Source: Marsupella aquatica (lineage: Eukaryota; Marchantiophyta). Taken from it: 64,000 nt of DNA. Every line of letters begins with the position of its first letter. Within the stretch, counting starts at the first letter, position 1. The DNA lies in contig OZ316893.1 of the NCBI GenBank assembly GCA_973895155.1, positions 14,818,001-14,882,000 of the forward strand, given 5' to 3'. Below, one piece after another: positions 10,201 through 23,000 of this stretch. Made by a program: the position numbers and the translations under genes. The notes under the pieces are model-generated. The model ran no database searches. It was given only the letters and a program-made list of their open reading frames with translations, and had not been told where the DNA came from.

Positions 10201-10873
10201 ACTAGAAGGGGAGGGAAGTACTCAATTTCCCTTGAAAAACGGATTTTGGCCTAAGACTAACCACGGCACTGGTTACAAGGTCAACCAACCGAAACAAAGT
10301 GGTCTTCCAAGTGAAGATGAGGAGAATGCGGAGATGACGGCTCGTCAAAATGAGGTCTTGGAAGAGATGGAAGATCAAGCAGCACCATTTGTTGGATCTC
10401 GAGCTGAGAGAGAACAAGGACGGTGGATTCCCCTACAGGATATTCGTGAAGGGAACTTTGTATTTCTTTGACCTGAGGATGACTGGGAGAATAAAAATGG
10501 TGGAGGTCATTTTTGGTTGGTGAGAGCTTTGGGTTCGGTGGACCCTCAGCATGAAGTCCCAACTACATCTCCAACAAACCCTCCTATGCCTCAACAATAT
10601 GCTCCAATGTTTCCAGTCGAATGGTGGAGGCCTAAACACTCTAAACTTGATGTGACTGAGAGTGCACGGTATCTAAACTACTTCATGTCCACTAAGACAT
10701 GGGAACGAGATCCAGGGTTTGGTGAGAACGCTCAACATTGGCAATATGCAAATTCTGCAATGTACGGTTTTAAATCTGGCATGAAAGAAGGAAACATGGC
10801 GGGCAGAGGTTTGAAGATTCCTCGAAATGTTCTACAAACTGTCCAAAGTTATCTCCAAAGGATGGACAAGTAG
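7229..10873 (+). pseudogene. Decayed transposase-like gene: three DUF8039-like repeats plus a DUF7869-type DDE/RNase-H-like region
   Basis: The exon probably begins after TTGTGCAG at 7228, read as EHVVGMTGIF. An upstream exon is missing. Three repeats of about 75 residues (near 7267-7490, 7620-7850 and 7978-8220) share the plan GD-x-V...LGE...V-x-V-x-DV...LP...SWVLWD. This resembles the DUF8039 module of plant transposase-derived proteins. A Cys cluster follows (CCKQKCC), then a region with HGNTGSMKTRS. A core with acidic landmarks IHDKMD, LQMDNSAKDNKN and VGHTHEDVDALFSKVS comes next and fits DUF7869-like DDE/RNase-H folds. Damage: frame change near 8490, TAA at 8951-8953, frame change in an A-run near 9075, frame change near 9990, and TGA at 10471 (probably from CGA). 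Open sequence with sensible protein continues after each lesion up to the final TAG at 10871-10873. Ancestral length would be about 1,200 residues. Family names are from memory of the motifs. Confidence 0.7.
8259..8279. repeat. Single palindrome copy in frame within the transposase-like gene
   Basis: GGATAGGGA-TGA-TCTCTATCC sits between the third DUF8039-like repeat and the Cys cluster and is translated in frame as part of VDRDDLYPN. It matches the array B/C core. Another copy lies on the other side of the block at 539-559 in the fusion gene, read there as NLDRDGLHPQ. Confidence 0.85.
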
Positions 10874-11160
10874 ACTTAGTTGTTACTTGCGAAGCTATAA
10901 TAATTAAATTAATTTAGATAGTTACTTACCTAGTTTTTATGTAAATAGTCAACACTCATTCAAACATAGTAACTTACGTACTAGTTATTTACTATTCTAA
11001 TAGTTTTAATGTGAGACCATGTCATTGAGTGTTAGTTATACTATCTCCTCATTTTCTAAATTTTTGATCATTATGAATATGAATGTTTGCTTTTTTGCAT
11101 AATTAAAAATATTTTTCTATTCATTCCTTTCTTTTAAATGATTATAATAAGATTTGGTAG
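10874..11160. other. AT-rich spacer downstream of the transposase-like gene
   Basis: No coding potential or named feature seen. The stretch is about three-quarters A/T with TAAATTAATTT-type runs, as expected for a 3' flank. I could not find the end of the putative element here. Confidence 0.6.
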
Positions 11161-11465
11161 GAAAATGTACACTTTTTAGGCCAAATGTACACTTTGTTGC
11201 ACTCAAAGTTACACTTTCTAGACAAACTGCACTTAAATGTACACTTTTTAAGCCAAATGTATGTTTCTTTCACTCAAATGTACATTTTTAGAGCCAAATG
11301 TACCTATTTTGATGTTCAAATATACACTTTTTATTGCCCAAATGTACACTCTTTAGGCCAATTGTACACTTTTCTATCCCCAAATGTACACTTTTCATTG
11401 GCCAAATGTACACTTTTTCTCGCCCAAAAGTACACTTTTCATTGCCCAAATGTACATAAATCAAA
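11161..11465. repeat. Tandem CCAAATGTACACTTTT repeats (left flank of copia debris)
   Basis: Roughly twelve imperfect copies of a 20-30 bp unit centred on AAATGTACACTTTT, separated by variable GGCC- or CGCC-type linkers. The same motif returns in opposite orientation at 14695-14940, so the two blocks form long inverted flanks around retroelement debris. Confidence 0.85.
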
Positions 11466-11489
11466 TAATAATACACTTTTAATGAATAG

Positions 11490-12720
11490 GCTGACATTGG
11501 TCCACCGTATGATTAATTGTTCCTATAGCATTGCTTTAGGATGGCCAATCCCTCACATGGAGGTCATTACAACATTTCTTAAATTGGAACACACAAGGAG
11601 CTAATTTTTATGAGACATATCCTAATCTTGATATTTTCCAACAACAAGGTCAATGATCAGTCTTTATCCTCTTGTTTGTTGACTATCTCCTCATCACAGG
11701 CAACAGTGCCTCATTTATCTTTGTCATCAAAACTCAACTTCAGACTAAGTACAAAATGAAAGACCTAGGTCCTATTCACCGTTATCTTGGAGTGGATTTT
11801 CTCTTGCTTCAGTTGGAATTTTACTCCACCAAACCGACAACACTCGAGCTATTGTTTGTGAGCACGGAATCAATGGAAGATATGTACTTGACTTGTGCAC
11901 ACTCCACTCCCAAATGGACTCACGCTCTCTGCCAACACAGGTATTGACAATATTGATCGAATTCTCTAAGCTAGTTGGAAAGCTTATTTATCAATCTCAC
12001 ACATATATACTCGGCATTATATTTTGTTTAGTAGGGCTTTTTAGTCTATTCATGGCTCAGCCACAACAACTTCACTTTGACTCAACCATGCATATTGTGC
12101 AGTACCTCAACTCAACTAAGACTGTGGAATCTTCTTTCCACTAGGCTCTTCTCTCCATCTTCAAGGATTTGATCACTGACTCAGACTAGGGAAATGCATG
12201 CATGTCCTGACACTAGGCATTCCACAGGAGGATACCTTTACACTTTGTCAGGTCCACCACTATCCTGGAGCTCTAAACGACAACCTACTGTTTTGCGCTC
12301 TTCCACTAAGGCTGAATACAAGGCACTATCAGACTGAGGTCAAGAGTGGGTGTACCTCAAGCGGTTGCTTCAAGAACTCCACACTAACAACATACCAGCA
12401 GCAAAGATACATTGCTCAAACTCAGGTATTCAATCTGACATGACGTACAACTTCCTCAACTCCGATTCTTCAAGACTTACACATTCACTGTGAGAATATG
12501 AGTGCACTCAAGCTTGCCATGAACGGGGCGAGGAATTTAGTGTTCCATGCATGGACAAATCACCTTGAGATTCATCATCTCTTTGTTAGAGAAAAAGTAC
12601 TTGACGGTGAGATCTCCATTCATCATATATGCATCATGAGAAGAACAGCCAGCAAACATCTTTACCAAAGTGCTACCAAGAACAATGAAAGTTCAAGCAG
12701 CACAAAAAGTCTATAGGACT
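11490..12720 (+). mobile_element. Degenerate Ty1/copia retrotransposon: reverse transcriptase and RNase H remnants
   Basis: Fragments appear in the family order. WPIPHMEVITTFL resembles the QMDVKTAFL block of copia reverse transcriptase. FVDYLLITGNSASF resembles the YVDDLLI active-site box, with the second Asp lost. KYKMKDLGPIHRYLGVDF is the conserved segment after it. HIVQYLNSTK and RSSTKAEYKALSD then match the RNase H region, and VFHAWTNHLEIHHLFVREKV matches its end. Frame changes and stops lie between fragments (for example TGA after KALSD), so the copy is dead. gag, protease and integrase were not found and no LTR pair was recognised. Confidence 0.85.
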
Positions 12721-14690
12721 GAGATTGACTTATGCACTGAAACAAGAATATCTCAGTAAGTTATTGTTTATAGTTGGAATCAATACATTTTGAGAATTAG
12801 ACTGCATTCTCAACCTAGATCATTTTCTCTAGCTGATCCAACCAGTGACCCCTAGCAGTCTCCTGGGCAAGATAATCAGTGGCTTATCTTAAAGTCTTAA
12901 AAGATTTGTGTCTATTTCCTCAGAAACCCACAACAAGAGGCTCGACCTTGATTCTCCTAGCTAGTAAAGATGCCTATAAGTCAACCTTGAGCAACTGCAT
13001 AGTACCTTTGTGGTGGATCTTCAAAGGCAAATGAAAGGGATTGGGCTCAACATACTGCCCGATTCCAGAACCTTCAAATCCAGGTTCTATCACAGGCATC
13101 ATTCTCACAGGGTTGTTCTCCATCAAATTGGGTCCATCTGTTTTTTCAAAAGGACCAAATGATGTATTTCCTAATTCTCCATGTAAGGGACCAATCTCTC
13201 TCAAAGTCTCTCCGTCATCTGCTCGATCAGATTTGCAATCTAGCAAATCATGCAAGAACTGCATATATAAAGGCCGAGTCCAGTTAGGAGTCCCATTAGA
13301 GCAATAGAAAGACAGATAAGAGATTCACACAAACCTTGGCTCTTGTGAGCCACCTGTTTTTGCTCACAGAATTTTGTAGAAGGCTCATGTCAAGCTCAAA
13401 ACAAGGATCTCCAGTAAGGATACCAATACTTAGGTGCAGTATGTCTTCAGTGAGATCCCAGGCAAAGAAGAGGTGTTGAATTCTGTCCTCATAAGACTTC
13501 TTGTATATTCTCCCTTAGATCTCTATAATCAACCCGTTGGCTTTCTTAGTTTAGTAGAACGGATATTAACTAGCTGTTTACCCAATTTAGTGATTATAGT
13601 GGATCCCTTGTCGATCTCCATGCATTTACCTTAGTTTTCTGTGAATTAGATTGAGTCCTGTCATGGTTACTTAGCCATTATGGTGTTCAAGCCCACCCTG
13701 CACCATTTTGTATTTAACATCTGACCCTTTGATGAGAGCCAAACAAGCAATATATATTAACTACATGTAAGATTTCTACATAATCATCTCTGAATATGAC
13801 TTGACCCACCTGATCTGGCCACATTCCAAACAATAATTTTTCTATTGCATTTGGTTCAAGAGATTATTAGCAACTCATAATTGTCTCATTATCAAAGTGG
13901 GTATCAAAGCAAATTTGGAGCAAAACACATCTCAAATACCTTATAGCAGTTTCATCCCCTACTAAACTTGCAAATACTTAGGGGCTTCTTGTATGGGAAG
14001 GGTCCTCTCTTTTATGGCCCTTAGCACTCCTCCATTTATTATCACAAAAAGGTGAATTGCCTTTCTCCACAAAATCTGCTACACTAACATGTGAAGTGCA
14101 TAAGCTTTTGCTTGTCCACTATTGTTGTTTCCACAACCAGAATTCATAACACTAATTATAATTCACAGAGGCCCAGTTAAACAAAATGTGTAAATACTCT
14201 CTTTTGTTTCATTCAAAATTCAAAGGTTGGAACATGAAGGGCCAAACAGTTTATGGCCTTTGCCCTTGGATCTCCTCATATGTTGTAGTCGAGCCTACCT
14301 CAAGTGGGGGTTGAGGCTTGAAAGTCTCATTCACTCGTACATTGTCATTTCGGTTAACTTAAAGGAGTATTTTCTGAGGACCTCGCAAATGCAAGATGGT
14401 TCTTAAGGCCTAGAAAACACGGCCCTTTACATAATTAACTGGTGGTGACTCCTGAGTGACCGCAAGACTTTCCCCTGAGTGAGGTAGTCTTGACTACACT
14501 AATTTAGGATCTAGAAGGGCAAGGCATAGAAACTTTCTGGCCCTTTACTGTCTTGACCTTTCATATTCAAATAAAACAACCACAAGCAGGTAGTAAATTT
14601 TGCGTAACCTCAATTCCTTGGATAGTTCCCTGTATACTATTATCAATCTATTCATTAAAAGTGAATTATTATTCAATTTATGAACATTTG
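12721..14690. other. Non-coding DNA between copia debris and the inverted TGTACA repeats
   Basis: No conserved protein or RNA recognised on either strand. Short open frames (for example 12974-13264 minus) lack codon structure or known motifs. This is probably the 3' part of the decayed retroelement and nested debris. Confidence 0.5.
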
Positions 14691-14694
14691 GGTA

Positions 14695-14945
14695 ACAAAA
14701 AGTGTACATTTGGCTTTCAAAAAGTGTACAATTGGACAAGAAATAAACATGTTGGCCATCAGATGTACCACCATGTTCATCCTTGTAAATGAACTAGGAC
14801 TAGACTACTTTTAGGGGTAAAGATCAATTTTGTGCCCTCAAGTTTACAATTGACCATTTAGGTGTAAAGTATTGTACTACAATGTACCTTTTGGGGTTTT
14901 AAAATGTACATTTGGAGACCAAAAAATGAATATTTAGAGGCCTAA
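14695..14945. repeat. Inverted-orientation AAAGTGTACATTTGG repeats (right flank)
   Basis: Several copies of GTGTACATTTGG-type units, the reverse complement of the block at 11161-11465. They are interrupted by an unrelated stretch near 14760-14880. Confidence 0.75.
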
Positions 14946-15012
14946 AAGTATGTAGCACGCAAGGATAGAACCGGGACACAGGCTCCTTAGCGCTTTCAAC
15001 ATGTATCCAAGG

Positions 15013-15089
15013 GTAGGATCGAGTTGTTATAGCAGATCCTGATGTTTGCGGGTAGAATCGAGTTGTTATAGGAGATCCTGATGTTTGCC
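15013..15089 (+). repeat. Tandem duplication of a 38-bp unit
   Basis: Two adjacent copies starting GGGTAGRATCGAGTTGTTAT and ending ATCCTGATGTTTGC differ at two positions. Nearby, 15235-15350 repeats ATGAAATCTTTCAATGAA three times. Confidence 0.85.
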
Positions 15090-15349
15090 AAAGTTTAACA
15101 TTTTGAAGGGCCACATTCTCAAGGGTCAATGCACATGCAAGAGAGCCTAACCTGAGAGAGGACCTCAACTCACCCTTGATCGGTGCCTACATAACAGTAG
15201 ACTGCCCTGATTTGGCCACATTAATTTAGGGACAACTCTATTAAATGAAATCTGTCAATGAAGTCGGCCACTCTATTATGGACAACTCTATCTTATGAAA
15301 TCTTTCAATGAATTCGGTCCCAGTTGAATGAAATCTTTCAATGAAGGCA

Positions 15350-17022
15350 GAGATTCATGACAAATCACATCCATCCAACACGATCATTTAGGGGGGCTAG
15401 TTCTCGACGTCATTCTTATTGATTCTGCTCTTTTCCTTGAGCGGTCGTCGCGCAATGGAATTTCACCGTACCGGATTCCGTGGCATTGATTGATTTGAAT
15501 GTTCGCTGGCTCGGCCGGATCTCAACCTGTAAATTGAGCAGATTTTGCTCGACACATGGGCCGAAATCCTTCGAACAGATTGCGCGACTTGGACTTGTTT
15601 TGCAACAGCTCTCTGATTTGGATGGCCAATGAATGGACAGTAGTACTCGCGGCAACTATGGCAGTCATCGATCACGGATTCTGGATTGACTCCACTGGCT
15701 TTGACGAGAGGTCATCGATCACGTATTCTGGATTCATTCCACTCGCTTCGGCTCTCGTCAGAGTCCTGGCAACAATGTACTCGATCAGTTCTTGCTATCG
15801 ATCCATGAAACTGACTTCCGTCAACTTCACTCGTGCGAATCACCTCAGCAATATAATGAGACTGGCGGAAACTCCTAACTTGAGGTGGATCACTCGAGGT
15901 GGATCAATTTGTTTTAGAGCCTGTTTACAAATTGGATCATTGCAGTTGTCTTAAGGTCTCGGGCGTGGCTACATTTCTTTTGAACGAGTAAATGTATTTC
16001 AAGTTTGTTGCATGTGAACGCATGAATGAACGAGGAGGTGTAATTCAAGTTTGTTGCATATGAACGAGTGAATGAATGAAAGACTGGATGGACGAGTCTG
16101 CAGGTTCTGAATTGGCAGGCAGGTTATTCATCAATCTGTTGTGCAAGGGACAAAGAAAGTACAGCAATTGAAGCTTTTAGTGCACAACGTAGAATAGAAA
16201 TGAGAGTAAAGCAGCGATGTGGCAAATTAAGTGAACTATATATAAGTATGCCCAGTCAATCGAGTCGAAGTTTCCTCTCTCCAGCTAATTAATTCTAAAG
16301 TAGTGATTGTTGCGATACTGAACATGAGTGGAGAGGAACCGATTATAAACCGAACGTCTCCAATCAATACCGTTCATCATCATTGTCCATAGTCAGCCCA
16401 ACCGCAACATGGACCAGATGAAACGTGCTTTCAGTGAGCTAGTACAGTACGTACTGTTGGAGCTAACTTCCAAGCGATTCGAGGGAGTACGTACTGTTCT
16501 GCTCACCACCTCTAATTGTACTGACGGCAATATAATTGAACGAAAGTAATGGGAAGGAGACTTAAAAAGCGGCAATTTGTATCAGTCACGCCACAGGTCT
16601 TCGCCAGTCAGTGAGGGTAAACAACTGGAACACAATGTCCAGTACGGACCTGGACCATTTGGTACAACTGGGACATACTGCAACACGTACAATGCTCCAG
16701 TAAGCCGACGACTGCAGCAAATGAAGGAGAGTGCCCGAAAAGTCTGATATCTTGATGTAACAATCACCTTCTCATGCAACTTCTGGCACTTAGCTCGATC
16801 ATTTGCTGACATTGAAAGGTTTTTCGTGCTTTTTTGGGATTCAAGAGGTCTGATGTTGTAAACATGATTCTGTTGACAGATTACTTTCGCGGAATCGATG
16901 AGAGGTTGGAACGGTGGAGATTAGTTCCTGGGTGGATGCCTTGAAGACGGATGTTCAGCCTCCAGCTCCAGCAGCAAGTAGTATCAGCAATTGATCAGCT
17001 AATTCGAAGTGCATCCTAAAGC
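15350..17022 (+). promoter_or_regulatory. Upstream region and probable 5' leader of the P5B ATPase gene
   Basis: No gene recognised. GTACGTACTGTT occurs twice near 16449 and 16489. 15990-16080 repeats a GAACGAGTGAATGAATG theme. The candidate start codon of the next gene is at 17023. A 5'-UTR intron is possible (AG sites near 16976-17020), but the transcription start cannot be placed. Confidence 0.35.
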
Positions 17023-20000
17023 ATGGTGTATCCCACAGGTCCGCCAATTTGTGGGAGTCCTGCAGACCCCACATGCAAGGTTCGGATCACGAGTGTTCGT
17101 GACGTGGGGCTGATTATCGTATACGCATATTGGGGCTTGAACATTTTGTCGTACACGATTTGGGTGTCTTACAAATCGAGGAGACTCAAGAAGGACCCCG
17201 TTCAGCCTTTCGTCATCTCACAAAAGAAAACGAAGGGAGGAAAGACGAAGGAGCAAACGAGGACTGTGTGCGATGACATTGTGGTGAAAGTGGAGAAAGG
17301 GGATGAGCTTCGAGTGCTGCTGGACGACGTTAAGGAGGTCCGGTTCACGGGGTACAAGCGGACGTTCTTTGGAGAGTACTGTTGGTATTTGGCGTGCCTG
17401 ACTTGTGTCCATTGGATTGCCCTCTGGCTCGTTCTGCTGGTTGATACGTACAACAAGTGTCAGGTGAAGGGCATCGACGGCCTCTGCTTCTATGGCAACC
17501 ACTTCATCTTCGGTACCTACGAGTCCAACGCCACGGTACAACTCATGTCATTCTTTTGTCGAAGATTTCATTTCACGTCTGTCTGTCTGGCAATTGGACA
17601 TACTTATGTGCCCTTTAGAAGCGAGACTCTTCCTTGCTTAGGAAATTGAGTACCAGCTAGGCTACTTCAGAGGAGGTTGCAGAAGAATAAAATGAAAACA
17701 GTGAGTGATTGAATAAAAGTACATATATGAGTTGTTAAGTAAGAGAGAGCATTGAGACAAGAGAAAGAGAGGCAGAAAGAAAAGGGCAATACAGGTCCCG
17801 TTAGAGAGAATGAATTGGAGGTCGGTTCAAGCCACAAGTTACCGAGCAAGTTACAAATTGGACGCTCCGTTCACTCCCTCTAGCAGTTTGTTGAAGGACT
17901 CATAATTTGCTGAACGGAACTCCATATTCTTTTGTGTTTGCTCAGCAAGTTGCTTTCAGCAAATGATTCATAGTGCTCCCAATTCATTTCTATCTGCTGA
18001 CTCATTTTTGTTTGGAACGCAACTTGATTATAGAGTATGAATCCGAGCAAAGCACTTTTCGGGAGTCAGGAAACAGAAATGAATTGGGAGTCGACTCAGA
18101 GTAGGCACTAGCTTTTGAAAAAAACAGTCTTTTCCTATGAGAGTGAGTTTGATCTGGCCTCGATCAGACTGAGTGATTCAGAACATAGCTGCGCAAGGTC
18201 GCTTCCTAAGACATTTGTTAGTGTGTCTAAAACCAATTTTGTTGACATTGCGAAGTGAAAAACTAATGGGGAATGATGTATGTCAGGTTTTCTTCGTTCT
18301 CTGGTGGCTACTAGCCATATGGTACTTCTTCTGGATGCTGAATCGTGACCAAGTGCACAACTGGTTCCGCATGCCTTGCAAGCTTTCGGAGGCTCGTGTG
18401 GTGCACGCATGGGCGCCGAACCAGCAGGAAATTCTTAGTACCAATGTGTCTTTCGTCGTGCGCTTAACCCGCAGGATCAAGGTAGGCGACGACCCTGGTG
18501 GGCCATTAGTTTCTCAGCCAATTGAGCTTCTACACATTCAGCAGTTCCACTTTTGGACATTGAATCTGACGTGGCGCATGACTTAACATATTTCAAGGAA
18601 GGCCATCAGCGATTTTAGTGGCTGGCCTTCCTTGAAATGATTGACCAGTCTTGCATTCCTCAACGGAAAGAAAACCTTTTAATTGTGGGTCACCGATCCT
18701 CAGTTATAATTGGTTTGCTTAGTTTTCGTTGTCTTCTGGCTGGGCTAATCCCATTAATACAGAGTATCATGCAGATTAGTTCTACGTACAGTATTGTTCC
18801 TCGTTGATACAGTAATCGGTATTGAGTTAGAGTGGAGATTTCCACGGCTGTACTGCTGCTGGCGCAAATTCTGGATTATTGCATCCAGGCAAATTCCCTT
18901 TTTAAATGCAAGTGAAGCATGTTTTCTCTCAGGGAATTTGATTTTTCCCTAAGCTCAATAAACATTCTTCCTCCAGTAGAACAAAAAAACAAAACAATTA
19001 ACGCCCATGTGTAGCAATAACCACGCAATCCGAAAGCAAAAATTAGTGTCGAAATTTTCGAAAGTTTTCTGACCATTTTAATGAGCTCAATTCTTTGAGT
19101 GCTTGAGTGACTATGTGGCTGACTGTATTAGGTGTCCTGCGTTTGAGAGTTTTTCAATTAAGTACTGTATTCATTCACGTTGTAATTCGCTTCAATTTTC
19201 GAGTAGATTGATTTAAGTGCCACTTTCTCAAAGTTGAGAAATTCTGCTCATCAAATCTACTCGAAAAGAAGTCCTGCGTAATCGATACTCTGTATCTCTG
19301 GAGTTGCACTACTATAGCCCACAGGACGCAATGAAGGAGGTGTACGTGACTAGGTCTCTTATCTATGTTACCCTGGTTTTGAATTCGTTCTTAAGTTGAG
19401 GGTCATGATGGGGTTTATTTGCTTCTGATCAGGATTCGGTAATACCGCAAGAAAGGCAAGGCCACTCTGAAACGGTTGTCATCCAGAAAACCGGTGCTGG
19501 GTTATGCTATTTCCTTTTCCAAGGGCACCGATATTTGTTGAACGGGAATGTAGCCCGTCTATCAAATTATGCTGTTGGCAACACATACTCCGACTTTCTC
19601 CAGGTCCTTCATTCTCATTCCTACTCCTCTTGCTTGACAGAGACTAAAGCGGGCTCTTTATTTGCAACGTGTCATGGAAATCAGCACTAGCAGCAAGCTG
19701 TATCGTTTTGGATTCAGGAGGTTCTTTTCAGATAATCGTTTTTGCTGGCTATTCAGTCCATCTGTGGTTAGTCACGCAGTCCTGGTATGACGCATTCCCT
19801 TCCTCGTGCCGTCCAAGGAGTATTAGTATGTGACAGGGATTAAGGATTTGTCAAACCAACTGTGCGTGATGTTTTGGATTTTGTAGAGCATAACTGTTGA
19901 ATCATTTGATCTTCAAATTACCAGAAAGTTGCCTCTCAAGCATGAAGATAGTAGCTGTGGTCAAATAATTGAACATGCTGCTGCTTCAATGACACGATAG

Positions 20001-23000
20001 TCTGCGGCACCTTGATTACGGAAATTACTGTCAATGAATTTGGATGGTATATGATAGATTAGAGTCAGTGAATTTGGATGGTATATGATTGATATTGGAA
20101 AAACTTGATTGTAATATCAGGAGAGATTGCTCCAGTGTTAGTATGTTAACGGTGCCACCTCTCGTCGCTCACAATACAAGATATAACTAGCACCAGTTGG
20201 GTCATTTGACTATAAGGTCTTGCTGCTGATCTTAAGTCGTCCCTCTACAGTATCTCGTCAAGATTCTGTTTTGTTGTGACCAAAAGAACTGTTCTCTGGA
20301 TAGATATGTCTGTTTTACATCTATTTCTCAAACTCCTACCTGTGCCTCTGTTGAAGTGTCGTTTGGAAGGAAACCAAATATGCAACTTTACTGATTCACA
20401 TCACTCTATCTGTTTGTAGAGAAGTTCAACACTTTGTCCAATAATGAACTAGTTCTTGTTGACATTCACTTATTTTATAACGTACAGGCTTCAGAAGGAC
20501 TCTCCAGAAAAGTGGCTGAAGAACGACTGGAGCTGCTGGGACCCAATGAAATACCATTCAGGGCTGAACCCTTTTGGTTCACTGTATATGACGAAGTTTT
20601 CACTCTTTTCCATGCATACCAGACCATCATGTACCTTGAGTGGCTTTGGTTTGCATATCTTTTCGTGGCAGCAATTCTTATCACTGTTGTCATACTCAGC
20701 GCTTGCATCACCATATATACTCGCCGAAAATCTCAGCTTGCGATTGCTAAGGTAATGGTCACAATATTCTTTCACTTACGATCATTTTTGAACTCTAGTG
20801 TCAAAAGAAAGAATTCGAATGTTTTTTACTTGCTGATGGGAAGGAGCTGAACTTTTGCATGTAGATAACTGACAGTAAGACAGACGCAGTGGTGATGCGG
20901 AGTGGGAAGTGGGTTGAGATAGCGTCTCGGGAATTAGTTCCTGGAGACGTCCTGAAGATCAAGAATGACTGGCTTCTTCCTTGTGATGTAGTAATTATTA
21001 GAGGTGCATAATCCTCTATTTTTACTTTTCAGTCGATAAAGAAGAATTGTAAGAAGCATGAATGAAATTGAAAGTTTTAAGGTTGATGGGAACGCAAATG
21101 GACCATGGGACCAGTAATATGGAGCACGTTGATTAAAGGACCCTAAAGTTCCAAATATACTAGTTGATCAACAACTAGTATCACCAAAAGTCAATCATAA
21201 TCAGTTTAGCTGAATGTGAACAGCGTGGCATCTGAGGAAATATGATGAGTAAGAAAAGATCAAGTATCTCCTATTAAAGTCGTAATATAGTTGTTTCTAT
21301 GAAGATGTCCTGGCAAATAAGAAAGATTGACTTGAAGGGCAAGAAGGACTTACAATCTTTCTTATTGTCAGGAAATCTTTCTAAAACTACGATATAATTA
21401 CGTTTCATGGCATAATAGACAAATATAGCTTGGTTTCAGGATCCGATTGGTTAATAAATTTAGCTTCCATCATTGCCTCAGAGAATTGACGACTGGAAGA
21501 GCAACTTAGTGGGCACGTTTTGCAAGGAGTTTCGAGCTTTAGGGTCGTGGATAGCTTTAGTGTGGGACACTATCCTTCTCCATCCAGGCTCTTAAACAAA
21601 CGTGAGAAACTTGCAGGGTTTTCTGTTTGTGATGAAAGCAACTTAACAGGGGAAGCGATGCCAATACAAAAATATGCTCCCACCAACGGACAAGATATTT
21701 ACGATCCAGACGGCCATGGAGCACGTCATACACTGTTCTCAGGTACAACAGTTCTCCAAGCCGGAACAAGTCCTTCTGATGAGGTGGTGGGAGTCGTTAG
21801 CGCTACAGGTAATTTACTACCAGATTCAATTTCTTTTCCAAATCCTTAATAAAGTACATTTGTTATTCAGTTGCAATGGCTTCTGGTAGGATTTATAAAA
21901 TATGATTTCCAGTTTTCGAAAGCTCGCTGGCTTTCCATCCATGATACCAGTTCAGTGCACTAACTACTGAAACACTGGAGTCAGTCTACTTGTGAGGTTG
22001 CAAGCTCTACTTAAGATAGCATCTTGAGAAAAACTTCAAAGAGAGCAGAATCCATCCTGACTCTTCGTAATATTTTCCGGTTTCTAATGTCTCGTCATGC
22101 CATGACATAAATCAGGCATGGCTACGTCAAAAGGAAACCTTTTGACAAGCATTCTTTATCCAGAGCGCATGGTGTTCAAGTATGATGAGGAGCTTCCCAT
22201 CGTGGTCTTGGTTCTTCTGTGCTATGCTTGTGTGTGCTTTGTAATTTCTCTGCTGTTCCAGGTGAGCACGAATAGCTCATCTACTCGTAAGAATTCACCT
22301 CTCTTGTTGGCGTCAATCAGTGTGTTCGCTGTTTCTCTTGAATAGCTTCATGGAGGAACTTGTTCAGTGAAAAGTTGCACTGCTTGGAAAGAAACATTCT
22401 TGTGTCCGATCGTTATTAGACTTTGCCGCCAGAAATAAGGATGAAGACGGGACCATTCGGACCAGATGAAACTGATAAGCTGAAACTTCGCAGCAACACA
22501 ATGGCCAACAGAGCATATGGATCACCAAGTTTGTGTATTGCACAGCAATCTTGAGCCAGACTGTATCTCCTCTGTTACCGGTCGCTCTGGAAGTGGGCCA
22601 ACTTCATGCAGTGGATCGGCTAAAGGTTAGTGCTTTTGAGCTATAATATTCTGGTTAGCACATGCGTTCACTCTCTGAGGACTTCATTGTTGTCATGGCT
22701 GGAAAAATCTCTTTTAACGATACAACTTGTGTGTTTTTGTAGACCTCGGTTAGAAACTAAGCAATGACTCGTCCATGATTCTCAAGCACCTAACTACATT
22801 GTTTGAAACAGCAAGTTGGAATCCACTGTCTGAACCCAAAGCGGATAGCAATTGCTGGGAAGATCCGAGTTTTTTGCTTTGACAAAACTGGCACTCTCAC
22901 CAAGAATGGACTCGACTTTATTGGTATACAAAGTAGCCACATAAATGCGGGAGATCGAAAGCCAGCATTTCAAGATCAGATTTGTATGGAGGATGTCGAC

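Noticed and set aside
11185-11604. 139-codon ORF rich in Tyr/Thr/Phe
   Set aside because: Most of it is the TGTACACTTTT tandem repeat; only its last part (WPIPHMEVITTFL) is meaningful, as copia reverse transcriptase debris.
17667-17849. Minus-strand hydrophobic ORF overlapping the first P5B intron
   Set aside because: No homology recognised, antisense to an intron, and composition follows from purine-rich plus-strand sequence.
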